Shown: piece after piece, positions 46,281-54,769 of the stretch
Position numbering within the stretch: the stretch's first letter is position 1
Layout: every line of letters starts with the position of its first letter
Source: Pigmentiphaga kullae
GTDB lineage: Bacteria > Pseudomonadota > Gammaproteobacteria > Burkholderiales > Burkholderiaceae_B
Assembly: GCF_004216695.1 (NCBI RefSeq)
Contig: NZ_SGXC01000003.1
Location: 62,001 to 126,000, forward strand
Direction of reading: 5' to 3'
Length of the DNA stretch: 64,000 bases
Notes under the pieces: generated by a model
Told to the model about the DNA's origin: nothing
Databases searched by the model: none
What the model saw: only the letters and a program-made list of their open reading frames with translations
Translations under genes and position numbers: made by a program

Positions 46281-47504
46281 ATGTCCGATCATCCCGCTTC
46301 CGGCGCCCGGCGCGCCCTGTCCGGCATCCGCGTCCTCGACCTCACCTCGGCGGTGGTCGGGCCCTACGCCGCCAAGATCATGGCCGACCACGGCGCCGAC
46401 GTGATCAAGGTCGAGGCGGCCGACGGCGACGTCATCCGCTGGATCGCCGGGCCTTCCCCCACGCCCGGCATGTCGGGCAAGTTCATGCACCTGAACCGCG
46501 GCAAGCGCAGCATCGTGCTGGACCTGAAGCAGCCGCGGGGCCGCGAGGCCGTGATGCGGCTGGTCGCGCGCGCCGACGTACTGCTGATCAACATGCGGCC
46601 GCAGGCGGTGGAACGCCTGGGGCTGGACTACGACAGCGTGGCGCGTGCGAACCCCCGGCTGGTGTATTGCGCGATGGTCGGCTTCGGCCCGGGGCCGTAC
46701 CGCGACACGCCCGCCTACGACTCGATCATCCAGGGCGGCGCCGGCGTGGCCGCGTTGTCCGAGATGGCGACCGGCCAGCCGCGCTACGTGCCCTACGTCG
46801 TGGCCGACCGCACCGTGGGCCTGATGGCGCTCAATGCCGTCATGATGGCGCTGTTCCAGCGCGAGCGCACCGGCGCGGGCCAGTGCGTGGAAGTGCCCAT
46901 GTTCGAGAACATGGCGGCCCTGATGCTGAGCGAGCATCTGTACGGTGCGACCTTCGAGCCGCCGCTGTCGCCGCCCGGCGACCTGCGCCTGATCGATCCG
47001 CAGGCCAGCCCGGTCAAGACGGCCGACGGCTACGTCTGCCTGACGACCAACACCGATGCCCAGGCATTCGCGCTGATGCGCGTGATGGGACATCCCGAGA
47101 TGCAGACCGATCCGCGTTTCAGCACCAAGCAGGCCCGCGCCGCCCACAGCCGCGAGTACTTCGGCATCCGGGCCGAGGCGATCGCCCGCCGCACGACGGC
47201 CGAATGGCTGGCGCTGCTGAAGGAAGCGGACATCCCGGCCATGCCCTACAACACGCTGGACAGCCTGCGCACGGATCCGCAGATCGTGGCCTCGGGCCTG
47301 CTGCGCGAGGTCGAGCATCCCACCGAAGGAAAGATGTGGGACCTGGCCGACCCTACCCGTATGAGCGGCCGGGACGACGCACCGCCCCGGCCGGCGCCCA
47401 AGCTGGGCGAGCACGGCGCCGAGATCCTGGCCGAGGCGGGCTATTCGCCGGAAGAGATCGAGGCGCTGGCCGGCAGCGGCGCGCTGGGGCCTTCGTCGGC
47501 CTGA
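46281..47504 (+). CDS. CaiB/BaiF family (type III) CoA-transferase
   Basis: A 407-residue CoA-transferase that moves CoA between carboxylic acids through an aspartyl anhydride. The family blocks are LSGIRVLDLTSAVVGPYAAKIMADHGADVIKVE, NRGKRSIVLDLKQPRGR, ADVLLINMRP and AYDSIIQGGAGVA with the candidate catalytic Asp. The terminal 64 bp overlap the convergent IclR gene. Its substrate is unknown; the paired regulator suggests an inducible catabolic role. Confidence 0.92.
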   Translation: MSDHPASGARRALSGIRVLDLTSAVVGPYAAKIMADHGADVIKVEAADGDVIRWIAGPSPTPGMSGKFMHLNRGKRSIVLDLKQPRGREAVMRLVARADVLLINMRPQAVERLGLDYDSVARANPRLVYCAMVGFGPGPYRDTPAYDSIIQGGAGVAALSEMATGQPRYVPYVVADRTVGLMALNAVMMALFQRERTGAGQCVEVPMFENMAALMLSEHLYGATFEPPLSPPGDLRLIDPQASPVKTADGYVCLTTNTDAQAFALMRVMGHPEMQTDPRFSTKQARAAHSREYFGIRAEAIARRTTAEWLALLKEADIPAMPYNTLDSLRTDPQIVASGLLREVEHPTEGKMWDLADPTRMSGRDDAPPRPAPKLGEHGAEILAEAGYSPEEIEALAGSGALGPSSA

Positions 47505-48226
47505 TCCGCGTGCCGCAGCGGCGCATGGGCGGCCAGGATCTCCGCGGCGGTCTGCTGCAGGATGGGAATGTGGCGGTCCAGGAAGTCCCGGGTCATCGTG
47601 GAGCCGAAGGTGGTCATGCTCAGCACGGCCAGCAGTTCGCCGTCCTCGGCCACCGGCACGGCGCAGGTCGCGCTTTCCCACTCCGCGGTCGGTTGCCGGA
47701 CCGCGTAGCCGCGGGTCCGCGTCGTGTCCAGGATGGCCTGGAGTTCGGCCGACGCGCCCTCGGGCAGCAGGAAGCGCCGTTCGGGCTCGGAACAGAAGGC
47801 CAGGTAGGCCAGCCCGACCGACGATTGCGTCATCGGATGGCGGCGTCCGTACGTGGTGGGCAGGTAGGCCAGGGGGCTGTAGGGCATGGTGCTGTAGCGC
47901 ACGGCCATGCGGTCGCCGTCCAGCGTCGACAGGCCCAGCGGCCACTTGATCCGGCGCGTGGCCCGGATCATGCAGGGAATGGCCGCGTCCACGATCAGCA
48001 GCCGTTCCGAGCAGCCGTCGCTCAGGTCGCGGACCTTGCCGGTCAATTGATAGCTGCCACGGGCATCGACCTCGCGTACGTAGCCTTCGTCCCGCAGCGT
48101 TTCCAGGATGCGGAAGACGGTGGGTTTGGGCAGGCCCGTATCCCGATGCAGGTCCGCCAGCGTGGAATGCATGCGCGCGTTCATCGCGCGCAAGACCGCC
48201 AGTCCCCGGGAAATGGACCGTATCAT
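47441..48226 (-). CDS. IclR-family transcription regulator
   Basis: A 261-residue regulator with an IclR helix-turn-helix (ISRGLAVLRAMNAR, LADLHRDTGLPKPTVFRILETLRDEGYVRE) and effector domain (SSVGLAYLAF, GYAVRQPTAEWESATCAVPV). The last 21 codons overlap the CoA-transferase gene on the other strand. It likely controls that neighbour although it is convergent. Confidence 0.88.
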   Translation of the reverse strand: MIRSISRGLAVLRAMNARMHSTLADLHRDTGLPKPTVFRILETLRDEGYVREVDARGSYQLTGKVRDLSDGCSERLLIVDAAIPCMIRATRRIKWPLGLSTLDGDRMAVRYSTMPYSPLAYLPTTYGRRHPMTQSSVGLAYLAFCSEPERRFLLPEGASAELQAILDTTRTRGYAVRQPTAEWESATCAVPVAEDGELLAVLSMTTFGSTMTRDFLDRHIPILQQTAAEILAAHAPLRHADQADEGPSAPLPASASISSGE

Positions 48227-48260
48227 CGCCGCCGTTCGCCGTCAGGTCCGGGCGTGGTGG

Positions 48261-49046
48261 TCAGGCATCGGCCCGGGGGGAATAGCGCGAGGCGGGCGGG
48301 CGTTCGAAGATCAGGTCCCAGACGCCGTGGCCCAGCCGCAGGCCGCGGGTCTCGAATTTGGTCTGGGGCCGCCAGGCCGGGCGTTCGGCGTAGCCTTCGC
48401 AGGTATTGCACAACTGCGGTTCGCCGCTCAGCACTTCCAGCATCTGTTCCGCATACGGCTGCCAGTCGGTCGCGCAATGCAGGTAGGCGCCCGGCGCCAG
48501 GCGGGTGGCCAGCAGCTCGATGAAGGCGGGCTGGATCAGGCGCCGCTTGTGGTGCCGCTTCTTGGGCCACGGGTCGGGAAAGTAGATGTGCACGCCCGCC
48601 AGCGAGGCCGGCGGAATCATGTCGCGCATGACTTCCACCGCATCGTGCTGGACGATGCGCACGTTGCGCAGCCCGGAGTCCTCGATGCGCCGGAGCATGG
48701 CGCCCACGCCGGCATTGAACACCTCCACGCCCAGGAAGTTGCGCTCGGGCTGGGCCAGCGCGATCTTCTCGGTGGTCTCGCCCATGCCGAAGCCGATTTC
48801 CAGCACCGTGGGCGCCTCGCGGCCGAACACCTGGGCAAACGAGATGTGCCGGTCCGTGTAGGGCAGGGACCAGGTGTCGGTCAGGGTCTCGAGCGCTTCT
48901 TTCTGGCTGAGCGTGATGTGGCCGCGGCGGTGGACGAAGCTGCGGATGTGGGTGCCCGGCCGCGCGGCCTTGGGCAGTTCGCCGCCGGCCAGGGCCGGCT
49001 CGGCGGCCGGAATGGGCAGGGCGGGAGAAGGAGTGGTCATGTTCAT
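48261..49046 (-). CDS. trmB: tRNA (guanine-N7-)-methyltransferase TrmB
   Basis: Methylates G46 in the variable loop of tRNAs using SAM. It has 261 residues. The SAM site is [10 protein letters not shown], with [19 protein letters not shown] and the C-terminal [16 protein letters not shown] typical of TrmB. ATG 49046 is preceded by AGGATCACG; a second in-frame ATG lies two codons later. It follows thiS after 7 bp and is likely co-transcribed. Confidence 0.95.
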   Translation of the reverse strand: MNMTTPSPALPIPAAEPALAGGELPKAARPGTHIRSFVHRRGHITLSQKEALETLTDTWSLPYTDRHISFAQVFGREAPTVLEIGFGMGETTEKIALAQPERNFLGVEVFNAGVGAMLRRIEDSGLRNVRIVQHDAVEVMRDMIPPASLAGVHIYFPDPWPKKRHHKRRLIQPAFIELLATRLAPGAYLHCATDWQPYAEQMLEVLSGEPQLCNTCEGYAERPAWRPQTKFETRGLRLGHGVWDLIFERPPASRYSPRADA

Positions 49047-49053
49047 CGTGATC

Positions 49054-49254
49054 CTAGCCTCCGCCGACGGCGACGACGATTTCGAGCCGGTCGCCATTGG
49101 CGATGAGGGTGTGCTGGTGCGCGCTGCGCGGGACGATCTCGCCGTTGCGCTCGATGGCGACGCGCTTGCCCGCGTAGCCCAGCGCCTGGATCAGATCGGC
49201 CACCGAGGAGGCTGCCTCGATGGTGCGCGGTTCCCCGTTCAATACGATATTCAT
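49054..49254 (-). CDS. thiS: Thiamine biosynthesis sulfur carrier ThiS
   Basis: A ubiquitin-fold sulfur carrier of 66 residues ending in Gly-Gly-Gly. The diglycine end is adenylated and thiocarboxylated to donate sulfur for the thiazole ring of thiamine. Other matches are [32 protein letters not shown] and [10 protein letters not shown]. Thiazole synthase thiG, often adjacent, is absent; trmB follows directly. No THI-box/TPP riboswitch was found in its leader. Confidence 0.9.
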   Translation of the reverse strand: MNIVLNGEPRTIEAASSVADLIQALGYAGKRVAIERNGEIVPRSAHQHTLIANGDRLEIVVAVGGG

Positions 49255-49414
49255 GGCCGGGATTTTAGTCGGTCTGGAGCCGGTGGTGCGGCAAGCTCCG
49301 CGTCAGGTCGGTAACGGATTGCGGGCCGCCGGCAACCATTCATGCGACTGATTGAATTCGGGTTTACCCCATAGACCGGTTTCCAAGTGTGACCTACTAT
49401 GTATTCATGCCATA

Positions 49415-49443
49415 TATAAATCATCGTTTTATCTATGGTACAA
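49415..49443 (-). promoter_or_regulatory. Candidate promoter of thiS-trmB
   Basis: Reading leftward, TTGTAC (49443-49438) and TTTATA (49420-49415) with 17-bp spacing, about 160 bp upstream of the thiS ATG in an AT-rich stretch. Confidence 0.5.
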
Positions 49444-49460
49444 ACCGGACCTTCCGGTTT
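49442..49460 (+). other. Small stem-loop upstream of the Tat-ABC operon
   Basis: AAACCGGA and TCCGGTTT pair perfectly around CCT, followed by TTCTCC. It lies about 85 bp upstream of the binding-protein ATG. It might be a weak attenuator or terminator, or chance. Confidence 0.3.
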
Positions 49461-49543
49461 TCTCCCACTCATCCGCCGGCGGGATGCCTCCCGCGCCAGG
49501 CCAGGCCGCCGCGATCGCCGGTGGCCACAACTGGAGTCCTTTC

Positions 49544-50560
49544 ATGAAACGTCGTGAATTCCTCGGCAGCGCGGCTGCCGCTGCCGCCACGCTGTTGCCG
49601 CTGCCGGGCCTGGTGTCCGTGGTGCACGCCCAGGGCAAGGGCAAGCTGACCTTCCTGACGCCGTCCTCGTTCTCGCTGGCCTTCTCGCCGGTGCTGTATG
49701 CGTCGGTGGCCGGCTACTTCGCCAAGGAAGGCCTGGACCTGAAGGTCGAGGCCGGACGCGGCGCCGCCCAGGTCGTCCAGCTGACCGCGGCCAAGCAGGT
49801 GCAGACCGGCCGCACCGGCGGCGCCAACTACATGATGGCGCGCGTCAACAGCAATGCTCCGGTCATCGCCATCGCCACCATCGCCCAGCGCTCGCCGTTC
49901 GCGGTGATCTCGTCCAAGGACGCCCCGATCAACACGCCGCAGGACCTGGCGGGCAAGGTCATCGGCGTGCAGTCGGCCGGCGGTTCGATGGAAGCCACGC
50001 TGGACCTGATGCTGATGCGTGCCAAGATCGATCCCAAGTCCGTGCGCCGTGAACGGGTGGCCGACTCCGCCGCTTCCTTCGGCATGATCCAGTCCAAGCG
50101 CGTGCAAGGCTTCCTGGGCAATGCCAGCTCGGCCATCCGGCTGACCGCCCAGAACTTCCCCGTTTCCACCATGCAGATGGATGACGGCGTGCCGGGGCAG
50201 GTCTACGTGGCCGAGGAAGCCGAACTGGCCGCCAACAAGGACGCCTACGTGGCCTTCCTGCGCGCGGCCTATCGCTCGGCCCGGGAACTGATCGCGATGG
50301 ACGACGCGGCGCTGCAGAAGGCCGTGGCGCTGATGCGCGGCAAGTACGACATTCCCGGATCGGACAACACGCCGATCGCGCTGGCCGACATGCGCGCCAA
50401 CCGCGAGCTGTGGGCGGCCGCGAACCCCAAGCAGGTCCTGCGCTGCAACGAGGCGCAGTGGACCGAGGGCGAGTCGCTGCTGCGCCAGGCCGGCCTGCTC
50501 AAGCAGCCGACCACCAAGCCGCTGTACACCAACGACATCTGGGAGGCCGCCAATGGCTGA
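49544..50560 (+). CDS. ABC transporter substrate-binding protein with Tat signal (NMT1/SsuA-like)
   Basis: A 338-residue periplasmic protein with a twin-arginine signal (MKRREFLGSAAAAAATLL), so it is exported folded. It then has the NMT1/SsuA fold: SVAGYFAKEGLDLKVEAGRGAAQVVQL, VQTGRTGGANYMM, and PQDLAGKVIGVQSAGGSMEATLDLML. Related receptors bind sulfonates, pyrimidine precursors of thiamine, or aromatic acids. The 3-prime end overlaps the ATPase gene. Being next to thiS hints at a thiamine-precursor ligand, but the following oxidase argues for a catabolic role. Confidence 0.88.
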   Translation: MKRREFLGSAAAAAATLLPLPGLVSVVHAQGKGKLTFLTPSSFSLAFSPVLYASVAGYFAKEGLDLKVEAGRGAAQVVQLTAAKQVQTGRTGGANYMMARVNSNAPVIAIATIAQRSPFAVISSKDAPINTPQDLAGKVIGVQSAGGSMEATLDLMLMRAKIDPKSVRRERVADSAASFGMIQSKRVQGFLGNASSAIRLTAQNFPVSTMQMDDGVPGQVYVAEEAELAANKDAYVAFLRAAYRSARELIAMDDAALQKAVALMRGKYDIPGSDNTPIALADMRANRELWAAANPKQVLRCNEAQWTEGESLLRQAGLLKQPTTKPLYTNDIWEAANG

Positions 50561-51359
50561 CAACACCGTACGCATGGTGCCGCCGGCCGGTAACGTGCAC
50601 GCGCTGAACGCCAGCCGCGGGCCGGTGGTCCGCGTGGATGGCGTATCCAAGCGCTTCGACACCAAGTCGGGCACGGTCCAGGCCCTGGAAGGCATCCGCC
50701 AATCCATCGGGGCGGGCGAGTTCGTCGCCATCGTCGGGCCCTCGGGCTGCGGCAAGTCGACCCTGCTGCGCATCCTGTGCGGCCTGGAAGAGCCGACCGA
50801 GGGCCGGATCGACTGGGGCCGCGAGGGCCAGGCGCCGCGCATGGGCGTGGCGTTCCAGGACCACCGCCTGCTGCCGTGGCTCAGCATCGAGCAGAACATC
50901 ATGCTGCCGCGGCTCATGCAGGGCCGGGCCTCGGCCGCCGACATCGACCGCGCGCTGGCGCTGTGCAAGCTGGTCGGCCTGACCGGATTCGAGAAGCGCC
51001 GTCCGGCCGAACTGTCGGGCGGCATGAAGCAGCGCGCCTCGGTGGCGCGCGCGCTGTTCACCGATCCCGAACTGCTGCTGCTGGACGAGCCGTTCGGCGC
51101 GCTGGACGCGCTCACGCGCGAGCAGATCACCGCCGATACCGAACGCATCTGGACCGAGCAGGGGTTCGCCGCGCTGCTGATCACCCATTCGATCAGCGAA
51201 GCCGTGCACCTGGCCGACCGCGTGATCGTGATGTCGGCCCGCCCCGGCCGCGTGGTGGCCGAATTCAAGATCGACCTGCCGCGTCCGCGCACGGAAGCCC
51301 TGGGCTCGCCCGAGTTCGGCAAGCTGTGCAGCGACATCCGGAAAAAGCTGGAGCTCTGA
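50553..51359 (+). CDS. ABC transporter ATP-binding protein (SsuB/TauB type)
   Basis: A 268-residue ATPase: Walker A GPSGCGKST, Q-loop FQDHRLLPW, signature LSGGM, Walker B LLLDEPFGALD and switch THSISEA. ATG 50553 overlaps the preceding gene by 8 bp. It works with the binding protein and permease around it. Confidence 0.94.
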   Translation: MADNTVRMVPPAGNVHALNASRGPVVRVDGVSKRFDTKSGTVQALEGIRQSIGAGEFVAIVGPSGCGKSTLLRILCGLEEPTEGRIDWGREGQAPRMGVAFQDHRLLPWLSIEQNIMLPRLMQGRASAADIDRALALCKLVGLTGFEKRRPAELSGGMKQRASVARALFTDPELLLLDEPFGALDALTREQITADTERIWTEQGFAALLITHSISEAVHLADRVIVMSARPGRVVAEFKIDLPRPRTEALGSPEFGKLCSDIRKKLEL

Positions 51360-51365
51360 CCCGAC

Positions 51366-52130
51366 ATGAAACGACTCGCGCTACAAGTATCCGCCGTCGT
51401 GGCCTTCTTCCTGATCTGGAAGGGATACGTGCATTTCTTCGACGTCTCGCCGCTGGTGCTGCCGGCGCCCGAGCTGGTGGTGGTGGCCCTGTTCCGGCTG
51501 CTCGGTTCCACCGACACCTACTACCACCTCGGCATCACGCTGACCGAGTGCCTCGGCGGCTTCCTGTTCGCCATCGTGTTCGGCACCATCATCGGACAGC
51601 TCCTGGGCCGCGTCGCCATCCTCGACACCGTGTTCAAGCCCTTCGTGATCGCCCTGCAGGTCACGCCCAAGGTTGCGCTGATCCCGCTGTTCATCCTGTG
51701 GTTCGGCTTCGGGCTGGAGTCCAAGATCATCGTCTCGGCGGTGCTGGCCTTCTTCCCCGTGTTCGCCAATAGCTACCTGGGCGCGAAGTCGGTGGACCGC
51801 GGGCTGTCCGAGGTGTTCACCGTGGGCCGCTCCAGGCAGTCCCGGCGCTTTCGCCTGCTGGTCATTCCCAGCTCGCTGCCCTACATCCTGACCGGGATGG
51901 AAATGGCCATCGTGCTGGCCATCATCGGCGCGGTGGTGGGCGAGTTCGTGGCCGGCACGCGCGGCCTGGGCTACCTGGCCACCATCAAGCTGCAGGAGCT
52001 CGAGGTCGACACGCTGTTCGCGGTGGTGCTGCTGCTGGCGGCCATCGGGTTCTCGCTGTATTTCGCCGTCGGTTCGCTGCGCAAGGTGATGATTCCCTGG
52101 CACGAGTCCGCCAACAAGGTCGCCATCTGA
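51366..52130 (+). CDS. ABC transporter permease (SsuC/TauC type)
   Basis: A 254-residue membrane protein with about six hydrophobic segments and an EAA-type loop near SRQSRRFRLLVIPSSLPYILTGMEMA. It starts 6 bp after the ATPase. The set lacks a second permease gene and so would function as a homodimer. Confidence 0.92.
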   Translation: MKRLALQVSAVVAFFLIWKGYVHFFDVSPLVLPAPELVVVALFRLLGSTDTYYHLGITLTECLGGFLFAIVFGTIIGQLLGRVAILDTVFKPFVIALQVTPKVALIPLFILWFGFGLESKIIVSAVLAFFPVFANSYLGAKSVDRGLSEVFTVGRSRQSRRFRLLVIPSSLPYILTGMEMAIVLAIIGAVVGEFVAGTRGLGYLATIKLQELEVDTLFAVVLLLAAIGFSLYFAVGSLRKVMIPWHESANKVAI

Positions 52131-52149
52131 TGTCCGGACGTCGTCACTG

Positions 52150-53553
52150 ATGTGGGCGCTGGACGAACTGCGGGCGGCGCTGGGCGACGACGTGGTCCGC
52201 GCCGCGGCCGACATCCCCGAGCGCCATCTGCGTGACTGGGTGGTGGCGGCCGGGCCCGGCGACGAGCCCCTGGCCCTGGTCCTGCCCCGCACCACCGACG
52301 AGGTCTCGCGCCTGCTGGCCTGCTGTTCCCGGCTGCGCGTGCCCGTCGTGCCGCAGGGCGGCTTGACGGGGCTGTCCGGCGGCGCCACGCCGGTGCGCGG
52401 CGGCGTGCTGGTGTCATTGCAGCGCATGCAGGGCATCGAGGAAACCGATGCCGAGGCCGGCACCCTGACCGTGCTGGCGGGCACGCCCCTACAGCGCGTG
52501 CAGGAGGCGGCCGACGCGGCCGGCTGGATGTTCCCGCTGGACATCGGCGCGCGCGGTTCCTGCAGCATAGGCGGCAACGCCGCGACCAACGCCGGCGGCA
52601 ACCGGGTGCTGCGCTACGGCATGATGCGCGACCTGGTCCTGGGGCTGGAGGCGGTGCTGCCCGACGGCACCGTCGTGTCCTCGCTGAATCGGATGCAGAA
52701 GAACAATGCCGGCTTCGATCTGAAGCAGCTCTTCATCGGCAGCGAGGGTACGCTGGGTGTCATCACCCGCCTGGTGCTGCGCCTGGCGCCCCGGCCTGCC
52801 AGCCAGAACACCGCGCTGTGCGCGCTGGCCGATTATGCCGCCGCCAGCCGCCTGCTGCGCCTGGCGCGCACGCGGCTGGGCCCGGCGCTGTCGGCGTTCG
52901 AACTGATGTGGCCCGAGTTCTACGAGCTGGCGCTGGCACACGCTGCCCGCCAGGGACGCGGCGCGGCACCCTTGGCCACGGGCCACGGGCTCTACCTGCT
53001 GGTCGAGTCCTCGGGCTTCGAACCGGAGAAGGACGCCGACCAGTTCACCGCCCTGATCGAGGCGGCCGTCGAAGAAGGATTGGTCGAGGACGCCGCGCTG
53101 GCGCAATCGTTGCGCGACACCCAGGCCTTCTGGGAACTGCGCGAATCCGGCAGCGACTTCCTGCCCGCGCTCGGACCACGCGTGGGGTTCGACATCAGCG
53201 TGCCCACCGGACAGATCGGCGACTTCGTCGAGACCTGCCGCGCGCAGCTGCGCGCGCGTTGGCCGTCCCTGCGCAACATTGCCTTCGGCCATGCCGGCGA
53301 CGGCAACGTCCACTTCATCGTGCAGGTGGACGACCGGCCGCTGCCGGTGCGCGAGATCGAGGAAATGGTCTACGGTTGCGTACAGGCGCGGGGTGGTTCC
53401 ATCGCCGCCGAGCATGGCGTCGGCTTGCACAAGCGGCCGTTCCTGCACTATTGCCGCTCCGCTGCCGAGATCGCGCTGATGCGCACGATCAAGGCCGCGG
53501 TGGATCCGCTGGGGATCATGAATCCCGGCAAGGTGATCGCGGGGAGCGACTAG
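52150..53553 (+). CDS. FAD-linked oxidase (GlcD/D-2-hydroxyacid dehydrogenase-like)
   Basis: A 467-residue flavoprotein with an FAD_binding_4 domain (RVPVVPQGGLTGLSGGATPVRGG, IGGNAATNAGGNRVLRYG, KNNAGFDLKQLFIGSEGTLGVIT) and a FAD-oxidase_C domain (FGHAGDGNVHF, EHGVGLHKR). Family members oxidise D-lactate, glycolate, D-2-hydroxyglutarate or similar. It follows the ABC permease after 19 bp and is probably co-transcribed, which suggests the transporter imports a hydroxy acid or a precursor of one. Confidence 0.9.
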   Translation: MWALDELRAALGDDVVRAAADIPERHLRDWVVAAGPGDEPLALVLPRTTDEVSRLLACCSRLRVPVVPQGGLTGLSGGATPVRGGVLVSLQRMQGIEETDAEAGTLTVLAGTPLQRVQEAADAAGWMFPLDIGARGSCSIGGNAATNAGGNRVLRYGMMRDLVLGLEAVLPDGTVVSSLNRMQKNNAGFDLKQLFIGSEGTLGVITRLVLRLAPRPASQNTALCALADYAAASRLLRLARTRLGPALSAFELMWPEFYELALAHAARQGRGAAPLATGHGLYLLVESSGFEPEKDADQFTALIEAAVEEGLVEDAALAQSLRDTQAFWELRESGSDFLPALGPRVGFDISVPTGQIGDFVETCRAQLRARWPSLRNIAFGHAGDGNVHFIVQVDDRPLPVREIEEMVYGCVQARGGSIAAEHGVGLHKRPFLHYCRSAAEIALMRTIKAAVDPLGIMNPGKVIAGSD

Positions 53554-53570
53554 CCGCGCGCCCGCGTGCC

Positions 53571-54536
53571 TTAGCGGGCGGCCTCCAGTCCCGACGCGCG
53601 GGCCAGTTCCGTCGCCTGTTCGACTTCGTCTTTCAGGAAACCCGCGAACTCCTGGCGCGTCGTGCTCTTGGGCTCCAGTCCCTGCTTGATGAACGCCTCC
53701 CGGACGTCCGGCGCGCCGACCACCGAGACGATGGCGGCGTTCATGCGGTCGACGACGTCGGACGGGACGTTCCTGGGCATCACGACCCCGTACCAGCCGT
53801 AGCGCGCGTATCCCGGCAGGCCGGATTCCGCCACGGTAGGCAGGTCGGGCATCACGGCGGTGCGGTAGGGCGTGCTGACCGCCAGCAGCTTCACCTTCCT
53901 GGCGGCGGCCAGCGCCATGACTGACGGGAAGCTGGCGAACACCATGTCGATCTGGTTGGACGCGACCGCCGTGACCCCTTCCGCGACACCCTTGTACGGA
54001 ATGTGCACGATGCGGACCTTGGCCATGGTGTTGAACAACTCATTCGACAGGTGCGCCGCGCTGCCCATGCCGGACGACGCGTAGCGCAGTTCGCCGGGGT
54101 GGGCGCGTGCCAGCTCGACCAGCTCGGCCACGTCATTGACAGGCAGGGTCGGCTTGGCGGCGAGCGCGAACGGCACGGTGACGACCAGCGAGACCGGCGC
54201 GAAATCCTTCAACAGGTCGTACGACAGATCCTTGTGCATCAGATGCTGCGCGGCATCGGCGGCCGATGCCATCAGCATGGTGTAGCCGTCGGGCGCCGAA
54301 CGCGCGACCGCGGCCGTCGCGATCATCCCGCCCGCTCCGGGCCGGTTCTCGACGATGACGGACTGCCCGAGTTTCTCGGACAGCTTGGTCGCCAGCAGGC
54401 GGGCGGTGACGTCGGTGCCTCCTCCGGGCAGAAAGCCGACGAGCATCTTTATCGGCTTGTCCGGATAGCCCGCCGCACAGGCGGGGACGGCGGCGGCAAA
54501 TCCCAGTACGGCAGCTACGACGGCAATCGCTTTCAT
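53571..54536 (-). CDS. Bug-family (TctC) periplasmic binding protein 3
   Basis: A 321-residue receptor with a signal peptide (MKAIAVVAAVLGFAAAVPACA). The Bug motifs are YPDKPIKMLVGFLPGGGTDVTARLLA, ENRPGAGGMIA, YASSGMGSAAHLSNELF and HIPYKGVAEGV. It is divergent from the rhodanese-led operon, sharing a 233-bp upstream region that has an inverted repeat and a promoter. Confidence 0.92.
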   Translation of the reverse strand: MKAIAVVAAVLGFAAAVPACAAGYPDKPIKMLVGFLPGGGTDVTARLLATKLSEKLGQSVIVENRPGAGGMIATAAVARSAPDGYTMLMASAADAAQHLMHKDLSYDLLKDFAPVSLVVTVPFALAAKPTLPVNDVAELVELARAHPGELRYASSGMGSAAHLSNELFNTMAKVRIVHIPYKGVAEGVTAVASNQIDMVFASFPSVMALAAARKVKLLAVSTPYRTAVMPDLPTVAESGLPGYARYGWYGVVMPRNVPSDVVDRMNAAIVSVVGAPDVREAFIKQGLEPKSTTRQEFAGFLKDEVEQATELARASGLEAAR

Positions 54537-54633
54537 GGTTATCCCCTTGGATTGGATTATGGATCGTCGTATGGAGTGTCGAGGCATCGCGTCGCCTAGG
54601 CTACTTTCGGAAACTTCGCGGCGCAATCATTAT

Positions 54634-54648
54634 TTCCAAATATTGGAA
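54634..54648. promoter_or_regulatory. Inverted repeat between Bug 3 and the rhodanese operon
   Basis: TTCCAA and TTGGAA are perfect reverse complements around ATA, 16 bp before the predicted -35 box of the rightward operon. No regulator gene is adjacent, so the binding protein is encoded elsewhere. Confidence 0.5.
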
Positions 54649-54663
54649 CGCTTTTCTAAAAAA

Positions 54664-54693
54664 TTGACATGCGCGGGAGTTGAACCGTACATT
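54664..54693 (+). promoter_or_regulatory. Promoter of the rhodanese/PrpD/LeuCD operon
   Basis: A consensus TTGACA (54664-54669) and TACATT (54688-54693) with 18-bp spacing, 77 bp upstream of the rhodanese ATG. Confidence 0.65.
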
Positions 54694-54769
54694 ACGCAGC
54701 CAGAGGGTGCCTGATCGCTCCACGAGCATCGCGCCCGAGGGTATTCCCCGCCTTCACGAGGAGCGGTCC

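Noticed and set aside
49255-49415. TPP riboswitch in the thiS leader
   Set aside because: I looked on the - strand for the conserved CTGAGA and ACCTGATC-type elements and found none.
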